Assembly (NCBI GenBank): GCA_029821755.1
Contig: JALGSV010000001.1
Location: forward strand, 62,001-126,000
Reading direction: 5' to 3'
DNA from: Candidatus Zipacnadum vermilionense
Lineage (GTDB): Bacteria > Armatimonadota > Zipacnadia > Zipacnadales > Zipacnadaceae
DNA: 64,000 bases
Positions within the stretch are counted from its first letter, which is position 1, and the number at the start of each line of letters is the position of its first letter. Shown here one piece after another: positions 10,417-20,784 of this stretch. The notes below the pieces were generated by a model. It was not told the origin of the DNA. It saw only the letters and a list, made by a program, of their open reading frames with translations, and ran no database searches. Both the position numbers and the translations under genes were made by a program.

Positions 10417-10739
10417 GGTTGCTGGTTGCCTCGCTTGGCCGAATAATGGTGCGTTGCAGTTTCCCGGACGCTTTACTGCTTTGGTGAGTGAACCTCGATT
10501 GTGCGGAACCGCTTGCAGGCAGGCATCAGCGCGCTGTGCGAGGGGGAGCCTACGGCGTTACACACAGTTCCTAAGCTGGAGAGGAGCCGTCACCCAGCCG
10601 CCTTCCCATTGTAATAGACGCAAACGGGATATGTAAAGTTTCCCCTGGGACTCGGTGGGCTAAACCTGGGGGGGAAGCGGGACGGGTAGCGCAAGGCTGT
10701 GGGGTGCTGTGGTCAGGAGCCGGAGGGCCATAGAGAAGA

Positions 10740-10767
10740 AAGAAGGGCGGGGTGCTGACCCCCGCCC
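10740..10767 (-). terminator. Rho-independent terminator of ilvE
   Basis: On the minus strand GGGGCGGGGG-TCAGCA-CCCCGCCC followed by TTCTTTCTTCTCT; lies between the ilvE stop and the clpC start. Confidence 0.65.
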
Positions 10768-10793
10768 CAGGACCTGCCTGCCGGCAGGGCGGT

Positions 10794-11672
10794 CTACCCG
10801 TAGACCGGGGTTCCCTCGATTTGCGTGATCTGGTGGAAGCGTTCGTGAATCTTGCGGGTGATTTCCCCGGGCTTGCCGTCACCGATCTTGCGGCCGTCTA
10901 CCTGGACGACCGGCGCGATCTCCGCCGCGGTGCCGGTCAGGAACACCTCGTCGGCCGTGTAGGCGGTGAGGATGCGGAAGTTCTCCGCCGCTACCGGGAT
11001 GTCCATCTCTCGAAGAATCTCCATGGTTACCTGGGCGGTGATGCCGGCCAGGTTGCCCACCGACATCGGCGGGGTGAGCACCTCTCCGTGCTGTACCACG
11101 AAGATATTGTCTCCAGTACACTCGGCCACGTAGCCCTCCGAGCTGAGCATGATCCCCTCCGGCACTCCTGCCTGCACGGTCTCGATCTTCGCCATAATGT
11201 TGTTGAGGTAGTTGAGGCTCTTGATGCTGGGATCGAGGGCCTCGGGCGAGTTGCGGCGAGTGGCGCAGGTGATGACATGCAGGCCCTCGTCGTAGTAGCG
11301 CTGTGGGTATAACTCGATGCTGTCAGCGATGATGATGACGGTAGGCCGGGGGCACCTGCGTGGGTCCAGACCCAGATCGCCGGGGCCGCGGGTAACGACA
11401 AGGCGGATGTAGCAGTCCCGCAGGGCGTTGGCGCGCACCGTCTCGACCACCGCCTGCTCCATCTCCGCCACCGACAGCGGGATCTGCATGTGGATGACGT
11501 GCGCGGAGTCATACAGCCGGTGCAGATGCTGGTCCAGCCGGAAGACGCGGCCGTTGTAGGCGCGAATGCCCTCAAACACGCCGTCGCCGTATAGTACTCC
11601 GTGGTCGAGCACGGAGATCTTGGCATCCTCGGGAGCGACCAGTTCTCCGTTGAGGTAGATGTACTTGGCCAT
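10794..11672 (-). CDS. ilvE: Branched-chain-amino-acid aminotransferase (class IV PLP)
   Basis: MAKYIYLNGELVAPEDAKISVLDHGVLYGDGVFEGIRAYNGRVFRLDQHLHRL...SIKSLNYLNNIMAK...EVFLTGTAAEIAPV. Confidence 0.95.
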   Translation of the reverse strand: MAKYIYLNGELVAPEDAKISVLDHGVLYGDGVFEGIRAYNGRVFRLDQHLHRLYDSAHVIHMQIPLSVAEMEQAVVETVRANALRDCYIRLVVTRGPGDLGLDPRRCPRPTVIIIADSIELYPQRYYDEGLHVITCATRRNSPEALDPSIKSLNYLNNIMAKIETVQAGVPEGIMLSSEGYVAECTGDNIFVVQHGEVLTPPMSVGNLAGITAQVTMEILREMDIPVAAENFRILTAYTADEVFLTGTAAEIAPVVQVDGRKIGDGKPGEITRKIHERFHQITQIEGTPVYG

Positions 11673-11901
11673 GGAGCGATTCACCTTTCGCATCAGAGGG
11701 CGGCTGAACGCAGCCACCCCCGAAGGAATGCGCTGAGTATAGCACGCAGCAAGCGAAGGCCGCAAGCAGCGGGAGCTGTCGCGGATGAGTGGACAGGCAG
11801 AGGCGCCCCTCGTTGTTCCTTGTTTCGCGAGCGGCGCCCTGCTGTGCGGCTCCCGTTGGCGGCGGGAAAGGACCCCTGACGGGGCCAAAGCTCTGGGGGA
11901 C

Positions 11902-12882
11902 CTACGCCCAGGTCATCTCGCCCGGAGGCTCATTGATGATGGTGTTTTTGAGGAAGGCCACGGCCTTCAGGAACCCCTCATCGGAGGTCATCAGGCTATC
12001 TTCATGCTCGATGCTCAGCGTGCCGTCGTAGCCGGTCATGCGTAGGGTGCTGATGATATCGCGCCAGACGTCCTCGCCGTGGCCGTAACCTACGGTGCGG
12101 AAGAGCCAGGCGCGATGCATCTCGTCTCCGTAGTGCTTGGCGTCGAGCACGCCGTGGACGCGGGCGACCCACTCGTACACCAGAGAGTCTTTGGCGTGGA
12201 AGTGCTTGATCACGTCGCCCTGCTCCTGCAGCCAGCGAATTGGATCGGTCGGCGTGCAGCCCTGCCAGAACAGGTGGCTGGGGTCGTAATTGGCGCAGAT
12301 GCGGTCGCCATTCTTGCCCACGGCGTTACGCAGCTTGATCAGGGTCTCGGGGTTGTAGACCAGGAAGTTGGGGTGCATCTCCAAGCAGATGAAGACCCCG
12401 TTGCGGGCGGCGAAGGCGGCTTCTTGCTTCCAGTAGGGGATAGCGACGTGGTTCCACTGGTACTCCAGGGCGGCCAGGTGGTCATCCGGCCAGGGCGCGA
12501 CGACCCAGTTCGGTACCTTGTCTGAGGGACCGCCCCCGGGCAGACCGGAGAAATTGGCCACGCACTCAATCCCCAACTTCTTGGCTAGCTTGACCGTCTC
12601 GCGCCACACGTCGTGGTGGGCCTGGGCGATTTTCTTGTTGGGGTGTAGCGGGTTGCCGTGGCAGGACAGGGCCGACAGGACCAAGCCGCGGCTGGTGATG
12701 GCGGACATGAAGGCCTTGCGGGCCTTGGCATCGCCGTTGAGCTTGGCCGGGTTGCAGTGGACATTGCCGGGGTAATTCCCCGTGGCGGTCTCCACCGCCT
12801 CAATCCCCGCGCCGCAGAACCAATCCAGCGCCTCCTCGAAGGGCAGTTCGCCCTTGGCTACGGTAAAGGCTCCGACTTTCAT
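11902..12882 (-). CDS. Sugar phosphate isomerase/epimerase (TIM barrel)
   Basis: VFICLEMHPNFLVYNPETLIKLRNAVG...ICANYDPSHLFWQG...HFHAKDSLV: AP_endonuc_2-like metal-site pattern. Confidence 0.9.
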   Translation of the reverse strand: MKVGAFTVAKGELPFEEALDWFCGAGIEAVETATGNYPGNVHCNPAKLNGDAKARKAFMSAITSRGLVLSALSCHGNPLHPNKKIAQAHHDVWRETVKLAKKLGIECVANFSGLPGGGPSDKVPNWVVAPWPDDHLAALEYQWNHVAIPYWKQEAAFAARNGVFICLEMHPNFLVYNPETLIKLRNAVGKNGDRICANYDPSHLFWQGCTPTDPIRWLQEQGDVIKHFHAKDSLVYEWVARVHGVLDAKHYGDEMHRAWLFRTVGYGHGEDVWRDIISTLRMTGYDGTLSIEHEDSLMTSDEGFLKAVAFLKNTIINEPPGEMTWA

Positions 12883-12994
12883 GAGATCACGACCTCCCTT
12901 ATCATATCGTCAACGTCGTCCAGCATGTAGAGTTCAAGGACCGGGTGCACCGCGCCCCTCGGTCGCCGGCAGGGATCCGATTTCACGGCGGGGC

Positions 12995-13645
12995 CTACCA
13001 GTCGTAGTACACGCCGTCAAAATCGCCAGCGACCCAGGACTTGGCCTCGTCGTCGAAGACGAGGGCCACCTGGCCTTTCACCCGTCCCAGAACACTGTCG
13101 TCCGCTGGGTCCTTCTCTATTGTCCACTCGTCGACCTTCAGGGCGCAGCCCCAAGGCTGGTTCATGCTCATGGGACCTTTGTCGTCGCCCTGGGGGTAGT
13201 AATAGTAGGAACGGATGCTGTCGAAGTCTTTCTCGTCCGGAATCGCCAGGATGATCTCCCCGGGCTTGCCCTCGGTCAACTGGGTGGTGACGGTCAGCTC
13301 AATAGCGGTCTTGTCCGAGACCCTCCCGCTGGGCTTGTCGGGGGCCTTGTCATAGATTTGCAGCACATAGCTGTCATCCTTCTTCTCAAGGCGCACGGTC
13401 TTGGCCTCAAAGGGCTTGCCGTTGACCATGCCCAAAAGGGGGCCGGAGGGAATATCGGCGAGGGCAGGCTCCTCGGTCCACTTGAAGGTCGAGGACACTG
13501 CGGTGGGTTCCGGCGGCGGGGGAGGGGGTGGCATAACCACCGGAGGAGTATCCACCGGTTTGTGCGGACATCCCGGTATGACGGCCAGGGACAGGGCCAG
13601 AACGACGAGCAGTATTCCGAGCACGACGATACGGCTTACAGACAT
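12995..13645 (-). CDS. Putative lipoprotein of unknown function
   Basis: Hydrophobic N-terminus followed by VIPGC lipobox-like sequence and a Pro-rich linker (VVMPPPPPPPEP). Confidence 0.65.
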   Translation of the reverse strand: MSVSRIVVLGILLVVLALSLAVIPGCPHKPVDTPPVVMPPPPPPPEPTAVSSTFKWTEEPALADIPSGPLLGMVNGKPFEAKTVRLEKKDDSYVLQIYDKAPDKPSGRVSDKTAIELTVTTQLTEGKPGEIILAIPDEKDFDSIRSYYYYPQGDDKGPMSMNQPWGCALKVDEWTIEKDPADDSVLGRVKGQVALVFDDEAKSWVAGDFDGVYYDW

Positions 13646-13757
13646 GTTAGGCGCCTCCTGCGAATGCGGTTCGGCCCCAAAGAGGAACCAGGACTACTAC
13701 ACGAAAGTCGACGCAATCCCCGACGACCAGCGTGGCTGGGCGGAGTAGACTGTGCCT

Positions 13758-14948
13758 CTATATCTTCACCTGCGGCACTTTCACCCAGGCTCCATTCTCC
13801 GCCGCCATGCCGCAGGCCTCCAGGACTGCTTGGGTCTTCACGCCGTCCGCGAAGTTCGGCCAGGGGATCTTCTTCTTCGCCACCGCGACCATGAGGTCGG
13901 CGATGGTGTTGATGAAGGTGTGCTCGTAGCCCAGGATGTGCGCAACCGGCCAGTAGCGCGGTCCCCCGCCGGGCAGGCCCATGAAGGGGTGGCTGTCTTG
14001 TGTGGCTGGGATTACCCGGAAGCCGGCGGTGTCGTCGTCGTCCTCGGCATTGAAGTACTCCAGTTCGTTCATCCGCTCCAGGTTGAAGCGGATGGAACCC
14101 TTCTCGCCGTTGACCTCGAAGGTGTTGTAGTTTTTGCGCCCGGCGGCGAAGCGGGTGGCCTCGAAGGTGCCCAGCGCGCCGTTGGCAAACCGCGCCAGGG
14201 CGATAACACCGTCGTCCACGTCCACCTTGCCCATCGGCGCCCCCGCCTTGGCCTTGCCGCCCAGGCCGGTGTCGAAGGATTCCTGCTTGGGGCGCTTCTT
14301 AATGAAGGTCTCCATGGTGGAGGCCACGCTGTTGATGTCGCCCACTATCCACAGCGCCAGGTCGATGCTGTGGGCCATAAGGTCGCCGAGCGAGCCGGAG
14401 CCAGCGATTTTCTTCTGCACCCGCCACATCATCGGCACCTCGGGGCTGAGCAGCCAGTCCTGCAGGTACAGGGCGCGCCAGTGGTAGATCTTGCCGAGCA
14501 GGCCGGAATCCACCATCTGCTTGGCCAGGGAGATGGCCGGGGCGCGGCGGTAGTTGTGGCAGATCATGTGGATGACGCCGGCCTTCTTTACGGCCTTGAG
14601 GGCGGCCTTGGCGTCGGCCAGATTGGTCGCCAATGGCTTCTCGCAGAAGACGTGCTTGCCAGCCTCAGCGGCCTGGGCGATCAGCTCGGCGTGCTGGTTG
14701 TTAGGGGCGGTGATGTCGACCAGGTCGATGTCATCGCGGGCCAGCAGGTCGCCGAACTTGTGCGTAACCTCCGACCAACCCAAGCGCTGGGCTTCCGCCT
14801 CGGTGCGGCCCTTGGTGCGCCCGCACAGGACCTTCATCACGGGCATCGCTGGCAGCTCCGGCCAGTAGAAGGGAATCTGCCGGTAAGCGTTGGAGTGCGC
14901 CCGGCCCATGAAGTTGTACCCAACCAATCCGACTCTGATTTCCTTCAT
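13758..14948 (-). CDS. Gfo/Idh/MocA family oxidoreductase
   Basis: MKEIRVGLVGYNFMGRAHSNAYRQIP...DIDLVDITAPNNQHAELIAQAAEAGKHVFCEKPLATNLADAK. Confidence 0.95.
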   Translation of the reverse strand: MKEIRVGLVGYNFMGRAHSNAYRQIPFYWPELPAMPVMKVLCGRTKGRTEAEAQRLGWSEVTHKFGDLLARDDIDLVDITAPNNQHAELIAQAAEAGKHVFCEKPLATNLADAKAALKAVKKAGVIHMICHNYRRAPAISLAKQMVDSGLLGKIYHWRALYLQDWLLSPEVPMMWRVQKKIAGSGSLGDLMAHSIDLALWIVGDINSVASTMETFIKKRPKQESFDTGLGGKAKAGAPMGKVDVDDGVIALARFANGALGTFEATRFAAGRKNYNTFEVNGEKGSIRFNLERMNELEYFNAEDDDDTAGFRVIPATQDSHPFMGLPGGGPRYWPVAHILGYEHTFINTIADLMVAVAKKKIPWPNFADGVKTQAVLEACGMAAENGAWVKVPQVKI

Positions 14949-15126
14949 TGTGATTAGCCTCCGTCAATAAGTCTTTACTCCAGATGCGTCTCCACTGTCG
15001 CGAAAGTTTCGGCGCCGGGAGGGGAATTCCTTCCTGGAGACAAAAAAGGGGAGGAAAATGGAGGGAGAGGTGGAAGAAAGACATGGTACGCAGGGATCGC
15101 GATTTTCGACTTCTGGAGCACTACTG

Positions 15127-16170
15127 ATGACTTCTCGAGAACGATTGCTGTGCGCCATGCACGGGGGGACGCCGGATCGCGTGCCCGTCGGACCCTTTGG
15201 GACCGCCGGATTTGGGCTGGATAGTGAGGTAGGGCAGACGCTGCTGCGGGAAACGGACTTGCTGCATGAGGTGGGGACGGGGTCCAACGTGCTGCTAGGT
15301 CAGGAGCCGCGGGTGGAGACCGAGACGCGGGGCAGTGAGTCGGTGACGACCTACCATACCCCGGCGGGGCCGTTAACCCGCGTGGTGCGGCGGACGGAGA
15401 TCACCTCGGCTACCGTCAAGTTCCCCTGCTCTGGCCCGGCGGAGCTGGAGCAGCTTCTGGAGATGTCCTTCGAGCCGGCGGAGTTGAACCTGGCCCCGTA
15501 CGTCGAGGCGGAGGAGAAGGTGGGGGAGGAGGGGCTGACCCTGATCGGCCTGGTGACCGGGCTGTGCTGGGTGGCCGACCTGTTCTCGCCGGAGGACTTC
15601 TGCTTGCTGTGGGCCGAGGCGCCGGAGGTGATGGAGCGGGCGGTGGAGGTAGGCACCGACCGGCTGTGCGAGTGGCTAGGGCGCGCTTGCCCCGCCGGGG
15701 CGGCGGCCTTCCGCCTCATCGGGCCGGAGTACGCTTCCGTCGAGCTTGGCCCCCGTGCCTACGAGCGGCTGGTGGTGAACATGGACAGCCGGCTGTGCGA
15801 GATCATTCACCAGCACGGCGGTCTGGCCCATGTCCACAACCACGGTCCGATGACGCGCTACTACGACCTGCTGCTGCAAGTGGGGATGGACTCGCTGGAC
15901 CCGCTGGAGGCGCCGCCGTGGGGAGACTGCGACCTGGCCGAGGCTAAAGCGCGGATCGGTGGCAGCATCTGCCTGGTGGGCAACCTGGACGACATGGAGG
16001 TCCTGGGCAAGTGGCCCCAGGAGCGCATCCTGGCGCGCGGGCGGGAGCTTCTCGAACAAGTCGGGCCGGGAGGGTTCGTCCTGGGGGGAACGTCGTCAGG
16101 GACATACACGGAGTACGCGGTGGAGAACTTCATCGCGCTGCGGAGGTTGGCGGAGGAGAGGGCGGGATAG
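15127..16170 (+). CDS. Uroporphyrinogen decarboxylase-family (URO-D/MtaA-like methyltransferase) protein
   Basis: MTSRERLLCAMHGGTPDRVPVGPFGTAGF..., HQHGGLAHVHNHGPM, DSLDPLEAPPWGDCDLAEAKARIGGSICLVGNLD. Confidence 0.88.
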   Translation: MTSRERLLCAMHGGTPDRVPVGPFGTAGFGLDSEVGQTLLRETDLLHEVGTGSNVLLGQEPRVETETRGSESVTTYHTPAGPLTRVVRRTEITSATVKFPCSGPAELEQLLEMSFEPAELNLAPYVEAEEKVGEEGLTLIGLVTGLCWVADLFSPEDFCLLWAEAPEVMERAVEVGTDRLCEWLGRACPAGAAAFRLIGPEYASVELGPRAYERLVVNMDSRLCEIIHQHGGLAHVHNHGPMTRYYDLLLQVGMDSLDPLEAPPWGDCDLAEAKARIGGSICLVGNLDDMEVLGKWPQERILARGRELLEQVGPGGFVLGGTSSGTYTEYAVENFIALRRLAEERAG

Positions 16171-16200
16171 CGACTCAAGGTCGTGTCGCGTCCTGGGAAC

Positions 16201-16222
16201 GGCGGGGCACGTAGGCCCCGCC
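16201..16222. repeat. Hairpin repeat GGCGGGGC-ACGTAG-GCCCCGCC
   Basis: Perfect 8-bp stem, loop ACGTAG, followed by CTAC; located between the URO-D and nitroreductase genes. Confidence 0.6.
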
Positions 16223-16243
16223 CTACAATAGGGAGGTATTTAC

Positions 16244-16747
16244 ATGGACCTATTCGAAGCGATCGCGAAACGCGCTTGTGTGCGCGATCTGGAGGCCGTG
16301 GACATTCCGGAGGAGGACCTGTTGAAGATACTGGACGCGGGACGGCGAGCGCCCTCGGGGATGAACCGGCAGCCCTTTGAGTTCCTCGTCATCCGTGACC
16401 CGGAGACAATCAAAGCCCTCGCGTCGGCGCAGTCCTGCATCGGGGACGTGTCGTGCGCCATTGCGCTGGTGGCCGACCCGGAGCGGTCCCGGTGGTGGCT
16501 GGAAGACATTTCCGCCGCCACGGAGAACATGCTGCTGGCCATCACCGCTCTGGGCTACGCTACCGTCTGGATTGAGGGAACCCTCCTGCGCGAGGAGGCG
16601 ACGCACAAGACCACGCTGGGGGTGCCGGAGAGCCTGCGGCTGATGATTCTGCTGCCGATAGGGAAGGCCAAAGAGCCCGTCGCCCAGCCGGCCAAGCGGC
16701 CGCTGGAGGAGATGGTGTACTGGGAGAAGTGGGGGGGAAAGGGCTAG
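16244..16747 (+). CDS. Nitroreductase family protein
   Basis: MDLFEAIAKRACVRDLEAVDIPEEDLLKILDAGRRAPSGMNRQPFEFLVIRD...ENMLLAITALGYATVWIEG. Confidence 0.9.
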   Translation: MDLFEAIAKRACVRDLEAVDIPEEDLLKILDAGRRAPSGMNRQPFEFLVIRDPETIKALASAQSCIGDVSCAIALVADPERSRWWLEDISAATENMLLAITALGYATVWIEGTLLREEATHKTTLGVPESLRLMILLPIGKAKEPVAQPAKRPLEEMVYWEKWGGKG

Positions 16748-16810
16748 TCGACAGCCGACAGTGACAGTGGGGAGGCCGCACCGGCGAGTGTCTCTCTCAG
16801 CCGGCGCGGC

Positions 16811-16870
16811 CTGTGCGTTAGTGCAGCGCCAGGAGGGATACCTCGGGAAGGGTATCTCCTGCGACGCAGG
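16811..16870 (+). other. Structured leader candidate upstream of the alpha-mannosidase gene
   Basis: AGGAGGGATACC (16831-16842)/GGTATCTCCT (16851-16860) stem with a 2-nt bulge, nested in TGCGT (16814-16818)/ACGCA (16864-16868). Confidence 0.35.
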
Positions 16871-16920
16871 GAATCAGGCCGCGCTCCAGACCGCCTACGG
16901 CCACAGGAGACCGAACCATA

Positions 16921-19842
16921 ATGAATACTATTGACGACTTGCTCGCCAACCTACCCGCCGCTCGGGCCGACTATGACCAGCCGTTGACACGCCTAACGGA
17001 GGAGCTTAGATTCGCTGGGCTGTTGCTCGAGGCCCGCCCCGACTTGGCCGCTGCCTGTCAGCCGCTCGGCGAGGAGGCAATCGGGCTGGTCGAGAGAGGG
17101 ATAGCCTCGCGCCAGGACCTCGGCGCCCTCGCGTCGGCGGTGGAGGGAGTGCTCGCCCCGCTCTGCGCGGCGGCCAAGGAGTACACCATCTTCTGTGCCG
17201 GGCACGCGCATATTGATATGAACTGGATGTGGACCTGGCCGGAGACGGTGGCGGTGACCTACGACACCTTCACCACTATGGACCGGCTGATGGACGAATT
17301 CCCCGACTTCCACTTCTCCCAGAGCCAGGCCTCCGTCTACCACGCCATGCAGAAGTACGCGCCCGAGGTCTTCGGCATGATCCAGCGGCGGGTGGCCGAG
17401 GGGCGCTGGGACATCACCGCCAGCCAGTGGGTGGAGGGCGACAAGAACATGGCCAGCGGAGAGATTCTCTGCCGGCACCTGCTGTACACTCGTCGGTGGA
17501 TGAAGGAGAACTTGGGGCTTCCGTACGACGCGGCCAAGATCGACTGGGAGCCCGACACCTTCGGCCACCCCTGGACGGTGCCGGGGATTCTCGCCCGGGG
17601 CGGGGTGACGCGGTACTACCATCACCGGTCCAACGGCCCGCGCCTGCAGGCGGCGACGGCAGGGGAGGCCTCGCGGCTGTTCTGGTGGCAAAGCCCGGAC
17701 GGCTCGCGGGTGCTGGTGTACGACGACTCGCCGTACGGGTACAACTGCGAGATCACGCCGCGGATGGTGGACGGGCTGCTGACCTTCTGCCGGCTGACCG
17801 GGCTGAAGGAGATGCTGTGGGTTTACGGCGTGGGCGATCACGGGGGCGGGCCAACGCGGGTGCACTTGCGGGCGGCGCAGGAGATGAAGTCCTGGCCGCT
17901 GTGGCCTCATATCAAGCTGACCACCACCGACGATTATTTCACCACGGTGGAGAGCAAGCCGGCGACCGCGCATCTGCCCGTGCATGAGGGGGAGCTGAAC
18001 TTCGTCTTCGAGGGGTGCTACACCTCGGAGAGCGGGGTCAAGTTCGCCAACCGGCAGAGTGAGAACGCGCTGGTAGAGTCGGAGGCCGTGGCGCTACTGG
18101 GGCGGGCGTTGGCCGGGATGCAGTACCCCCGCCAGGCGCTCACCGAGTCCTGGGAGCGGGCGATGTTCTTGCAGTTCCACGACATCCTGCCGGGGTCGGG
18201 GGTACACGAGACGTATGAGCATGCGCAGGGGCTGTTCCAGGAGACCCTGGCGAACACGAGCATGATCAAGGCGCGTAGCCTGCGGGCTATTGCGGACGGG
18301 GTGGATACCTCTGCCCTCGGGGCAGCGCAGGCTACCCAACCGGGGCCGGACGTGGGCCTGGGCGGCGGAGCCGGTGAGGGCTCCTGGTGGGGCGGCGTTT
18401 CCACCCTCGGCGCGGGGGCGGCGGGCGCGGACCCCTTCCTGGTCTTCAACCCGCTGGCCTTCCCGCGGGATGAGCTGGTCAAGGTGAAGATCTGGAACCG
18501 GGAGGTGCCGGACGCAGTACAGGTCCGGGACGTGGCGGGGAGTGTGAGTTCGGCGCAGGTGCTAGAGAGGGGACACTACTGGGGGCACAGTTTCGTGGAG
18601 GTGGCCTTCCGGGCGGAGGAGTTGCCCGCGCTGGGGTACCGGGCGTATGTGATCGAGCCGCGCGCCGGTGGAGAGGGACGGGCGGAGACGCCTGTCGTAC
18701 CCGGAGGGGAGGCCTACTTCAAGGAAGTCGCGCGGCCCATCTACGGGCTAAGGTATGTCCGGGCGCAGTACACGGGGCCGGTGGCTATTGGCAACGACCT
18801 GCTGGAGGTCACTATCTCCGGCGAGGCCGGGGGCATCATCAGCGTCGTGGACAAGGAGACCGGGCTGCAGTTGGTGCCGGAGGGGTTGGTGCTGGGGAGC
18901 GTCGAGCGGGAGCAGGAGGCACCGCACCAGATGACGGCGTGGCAGCTGGGAGCGATCACGGACAGCGTCGATCCGCTGGCGGGAGCCACGGTGGAGTCAG
19001 TGGCCCAGGGGCCGGTAGTGGCTACGGTCCGGCTGAGGGGGAAGCACAATGACTCGACTTACACGCTGGATATCAGCCTGGCGCGCGGGTCGCGGGAGAT
19101 TCAATTCCGGCTGGACGTAGACTGGCTGGAGCGCGGCGACCCCGAGACGGGCGTGCCCGTGCTGCGGACCTCCTTCCCGCTCAAGATCACCGAGGGCCGC
19201 GCCTTCTTTGAGATTCCCTGCGGGTCGATAGAGCGCCCGGCGGACGGCGAGGAGGTGCCGGCGCTCAACTGGGTCGCGCTCAACGGCGTGAGTGAGGAGG
19301 ACCCGGAGCGGCGCGTCGGGGCGACGCTGCTAAACAACTGCAAGTACGGCCACCGCGTAGCGGGCGACGAGATCCGGCTGACGCTGTTGCGGTCTAGCTA
19401 TGACCCCGATCCCCTGCCGGAGCTGGGTCGGCACGAGATTCGCTACGCCCTGTCGCCCTATGTGGATGACTACTGCCCCGGTGCGGCGCACCGGCAGGGC
19501 TACGCCTTCAACCATCCGTGCATACCGGTGGGGACGACGGCGCATGAGGGGGAGCTGCCCGCGGCGGACTCGCTGGCCCAGGTGCTGACGCACAACGCCA
19601 TCCTGTCGGGCCTCAAGCAGGCGGAGGACTCGGAGGGGACCATCGTGCGGCTCTTCGAGACGGCGGGCCGGGAGACGGAGGCGGAGGTGCGGCTGTCGCC
19701 GGCGCTGATGGCGCCGGATTCGCCCGCGGTGGAGACGGACCTGATGGAGCAGCCGCTGGCGGAGTCCACGGCGCGGATGGAGGGGGAAGTGCTACAGGTC
19801 AAGCTACCGCCGCACGGGATCGCGACGGTGCGGGTGGGGTAG
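16921..19842 (+). CDS. Alpha-mannosidase (GH38)
   Basis: FCAGHAHIDMNWMWTWPETV...FHFSQSQASVYHAM...GRWDITASQWVEGDKNMASGE...KIDWEPDTFGHPWTVPGIL: GH38 catalytic signature. Confidence 0.94.
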   Translation: MNTIDDLLANLPAARADYDQPLTRLTEELRFAGLLLEARPDLAAACQPLGEEAIGLVERGIASRQDLGALASAVEGVLAPLCAAAKEYTIFCAGHAHIDMNWMWTWPETVAVTYDTFTTMDRLMDEFPDFHFSQSQASVYHAMQKYAPEVFGMIQRRVAEGRWDITASQWVEGDKNMASGEILCRHLLYTRRWMKENLGLPYDAAKIDWEPDTFGHPWTVPGILARGGVTRYYHHRSNGPRLQAATAGEASRLFWWQSPDGSRVLVYDDSPYGYNCEITPRMVDGLLTFCRLTGLKEMLWVYGVGDHGGGPTRVHLRAAQEMKSWPLWPHIKLTTTDDYFTTVESKPATAHLPVHEGELNFVFEGCYTSESGVKFANRQSENALVESEAVALLGRALAGMQYPRQALTESWERAMFLQFHDILPGSGVHETYEHAQGLFQETLANTSMIKARSLRAIADGVDTSALGAAQATQPGPDVGLGGGAGEGSWWGGVSTLGAGAAGADPFLVFNPLAFPRDELVKVKIWNREVPDAVQVRDVAGSVSSAQVLERGHYWGHSFVEVAFRAEELPALGYRAYVIEPRAGGEGRAETPVVPGGEAYFKEVARPIYGLRYVRAQYTGPVAIGNDLLEVTISGEAGGIISVVDKETGLQLVPEGLVLGSVEREQEAPHQMTAWQLGAITDSVDPLAGATVESVAQGPVVATVRLRGKHNDSTYTLDISLARGSREIQFRLDVDWLERGDPETGVPVLRTSFPLKITEGRAFFEIPCGSIERPADGEEVPALNWVALNGVSEEDPERRVGATLLNNCKYGHRVAGDEIRLTLLRSSYDPDPLPELGRHEIRYALSPYVDDYCPGAAHRQGYAFNHPCIPVGTTAHEGELPAADSLAQVLTHNAILSGLKQAEDSEGTIVRLFETAGRETEAEVRLSPALMAPDSPAVETDLMEQPLAESTARMEGEVLQVKLPPHGIATVRVG

Positions 19843-19885
19843 CCCCGTGAGGCGGCCCTGGGGCCGCGGAAGGTAGAACGGAACC

Positions 19886-20650
19886 ATGCTGACCATCGAC
19901 CTCTCTGGCAAGATCGCCCTCGTCACGGGAGGCGCGGGGCAACTCGGGCGCGTGATGGTGCGAACGCTCGCCGATTGCGGCGCGGACGTGGCGATTCACT
20001 ACCACCATAGCGAGGACCAGGCGCGGTCTCTGTTAACCGAGCTTACCGGCCAGGGCCGGCGGGCGCTGGCGGTGCAGGCTGACGTGGGCGACCTGGACTC
20101 GGTGCTGGCGATGCGCGATGCGGTGGTGGCGGGTCTGGGCGCGCCGGACATCATTGTCAACAACGCTGTCGCGCAGTACTCCGGGACCACCGTCCTGGAG
20201 CAGGCGCCGGAGGACTACGAGAGCCAGTTCCGCACCTGCGTGCTGCAGAACGTCTTCATGGCGAAGGCCTTCGTTCCGGCGATGCAGGAGAAACGCTGGG
20301 GCCGCATCATCGCCATCAGCACGGAGTGCGTGATGCAGTGCGCGCCCCACAGTTCCGCCTACGTGTCCGGCAAGCGGGGTATGGACGGGGTGCTGCGGGT
20401 GCTGGCCAAGGAGATCGGCGAGTACGGGATCACGGTCAACCAGGTCGCGCCGGGCTCGACGGTCAGCGACGCGGCGCGCGCGGCGGGCACCGAGAGCCAG
20501 CCCGCCTACGAGGCGGGGTTGCCGCTGAGACGCCGGTCGCAGGACTATGACATCGCCCACGCGGTGGCTTTCCTGGCCTCCGACCTGGCGGGGGATATCA
20601 CCGGCGCCTTCCTCCCGGTCTGCAGTGGCGCAGTGATGCCGACGATTTGA
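19886..20650 (+). CDS. SDR-family oxidoreductase (3-oxoacyl-ACP reductase-like)
   Basis: IALVTGGAGQLGRVMVRTLAD; NNAVAQYSG; SAYVSGKRGMDGV (YxxxK); QVAPGSTVSD. Confidence 0.93.
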   Translation: MLTIDLSGKIALVTGGAGQLGRVMVRTLADCGADVAIHYHHSEDQARSLLTELTGQGRRALAVQADVGDLDSVLAMRDAVVAGLGAPDIIVNNAVAQYSGTTVLEQAPEDYESQFRTCVLQNVFMAKAFVPAMQEKRWGRIIAISTECVMQCAPHSSAYVSGKRGMDGVLRVLAKEIGEYGITVNQVAPGSTVSDAARAAGTESQPAYEAGLPLRRRSQDYDIAHAVAFLASDLAGDITGAFLPVCSGAVMPTI

Positions 20651-20731
20651 AGCGGCATGGTGACCTGTCGCTGCACGGGATTGCGGCGGAGCGGGCGGGA
20701 CGGCCACTGGCAATCCGGAGGAATTAGTGTA

Positions 20732-20761
20732 TTGACAAATCGTCAACGACTCATATATGAT
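20732..20761 (+). promoter_or_regulatory. Promoter of the toxin-antitoxin operon with overlapping operator-like palindrome
   Basis: TTGACA (20732-20737) with TATATG/TATGAT -10 candidates (20754-20761); TTGAC-AAATC-GTCAA palindrome at 20732-20746 overlaps the -35. Confidence 0.6.
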
Positions 20762-20784
20762 GAGACGGTTCGGCTGGGTGCGTC

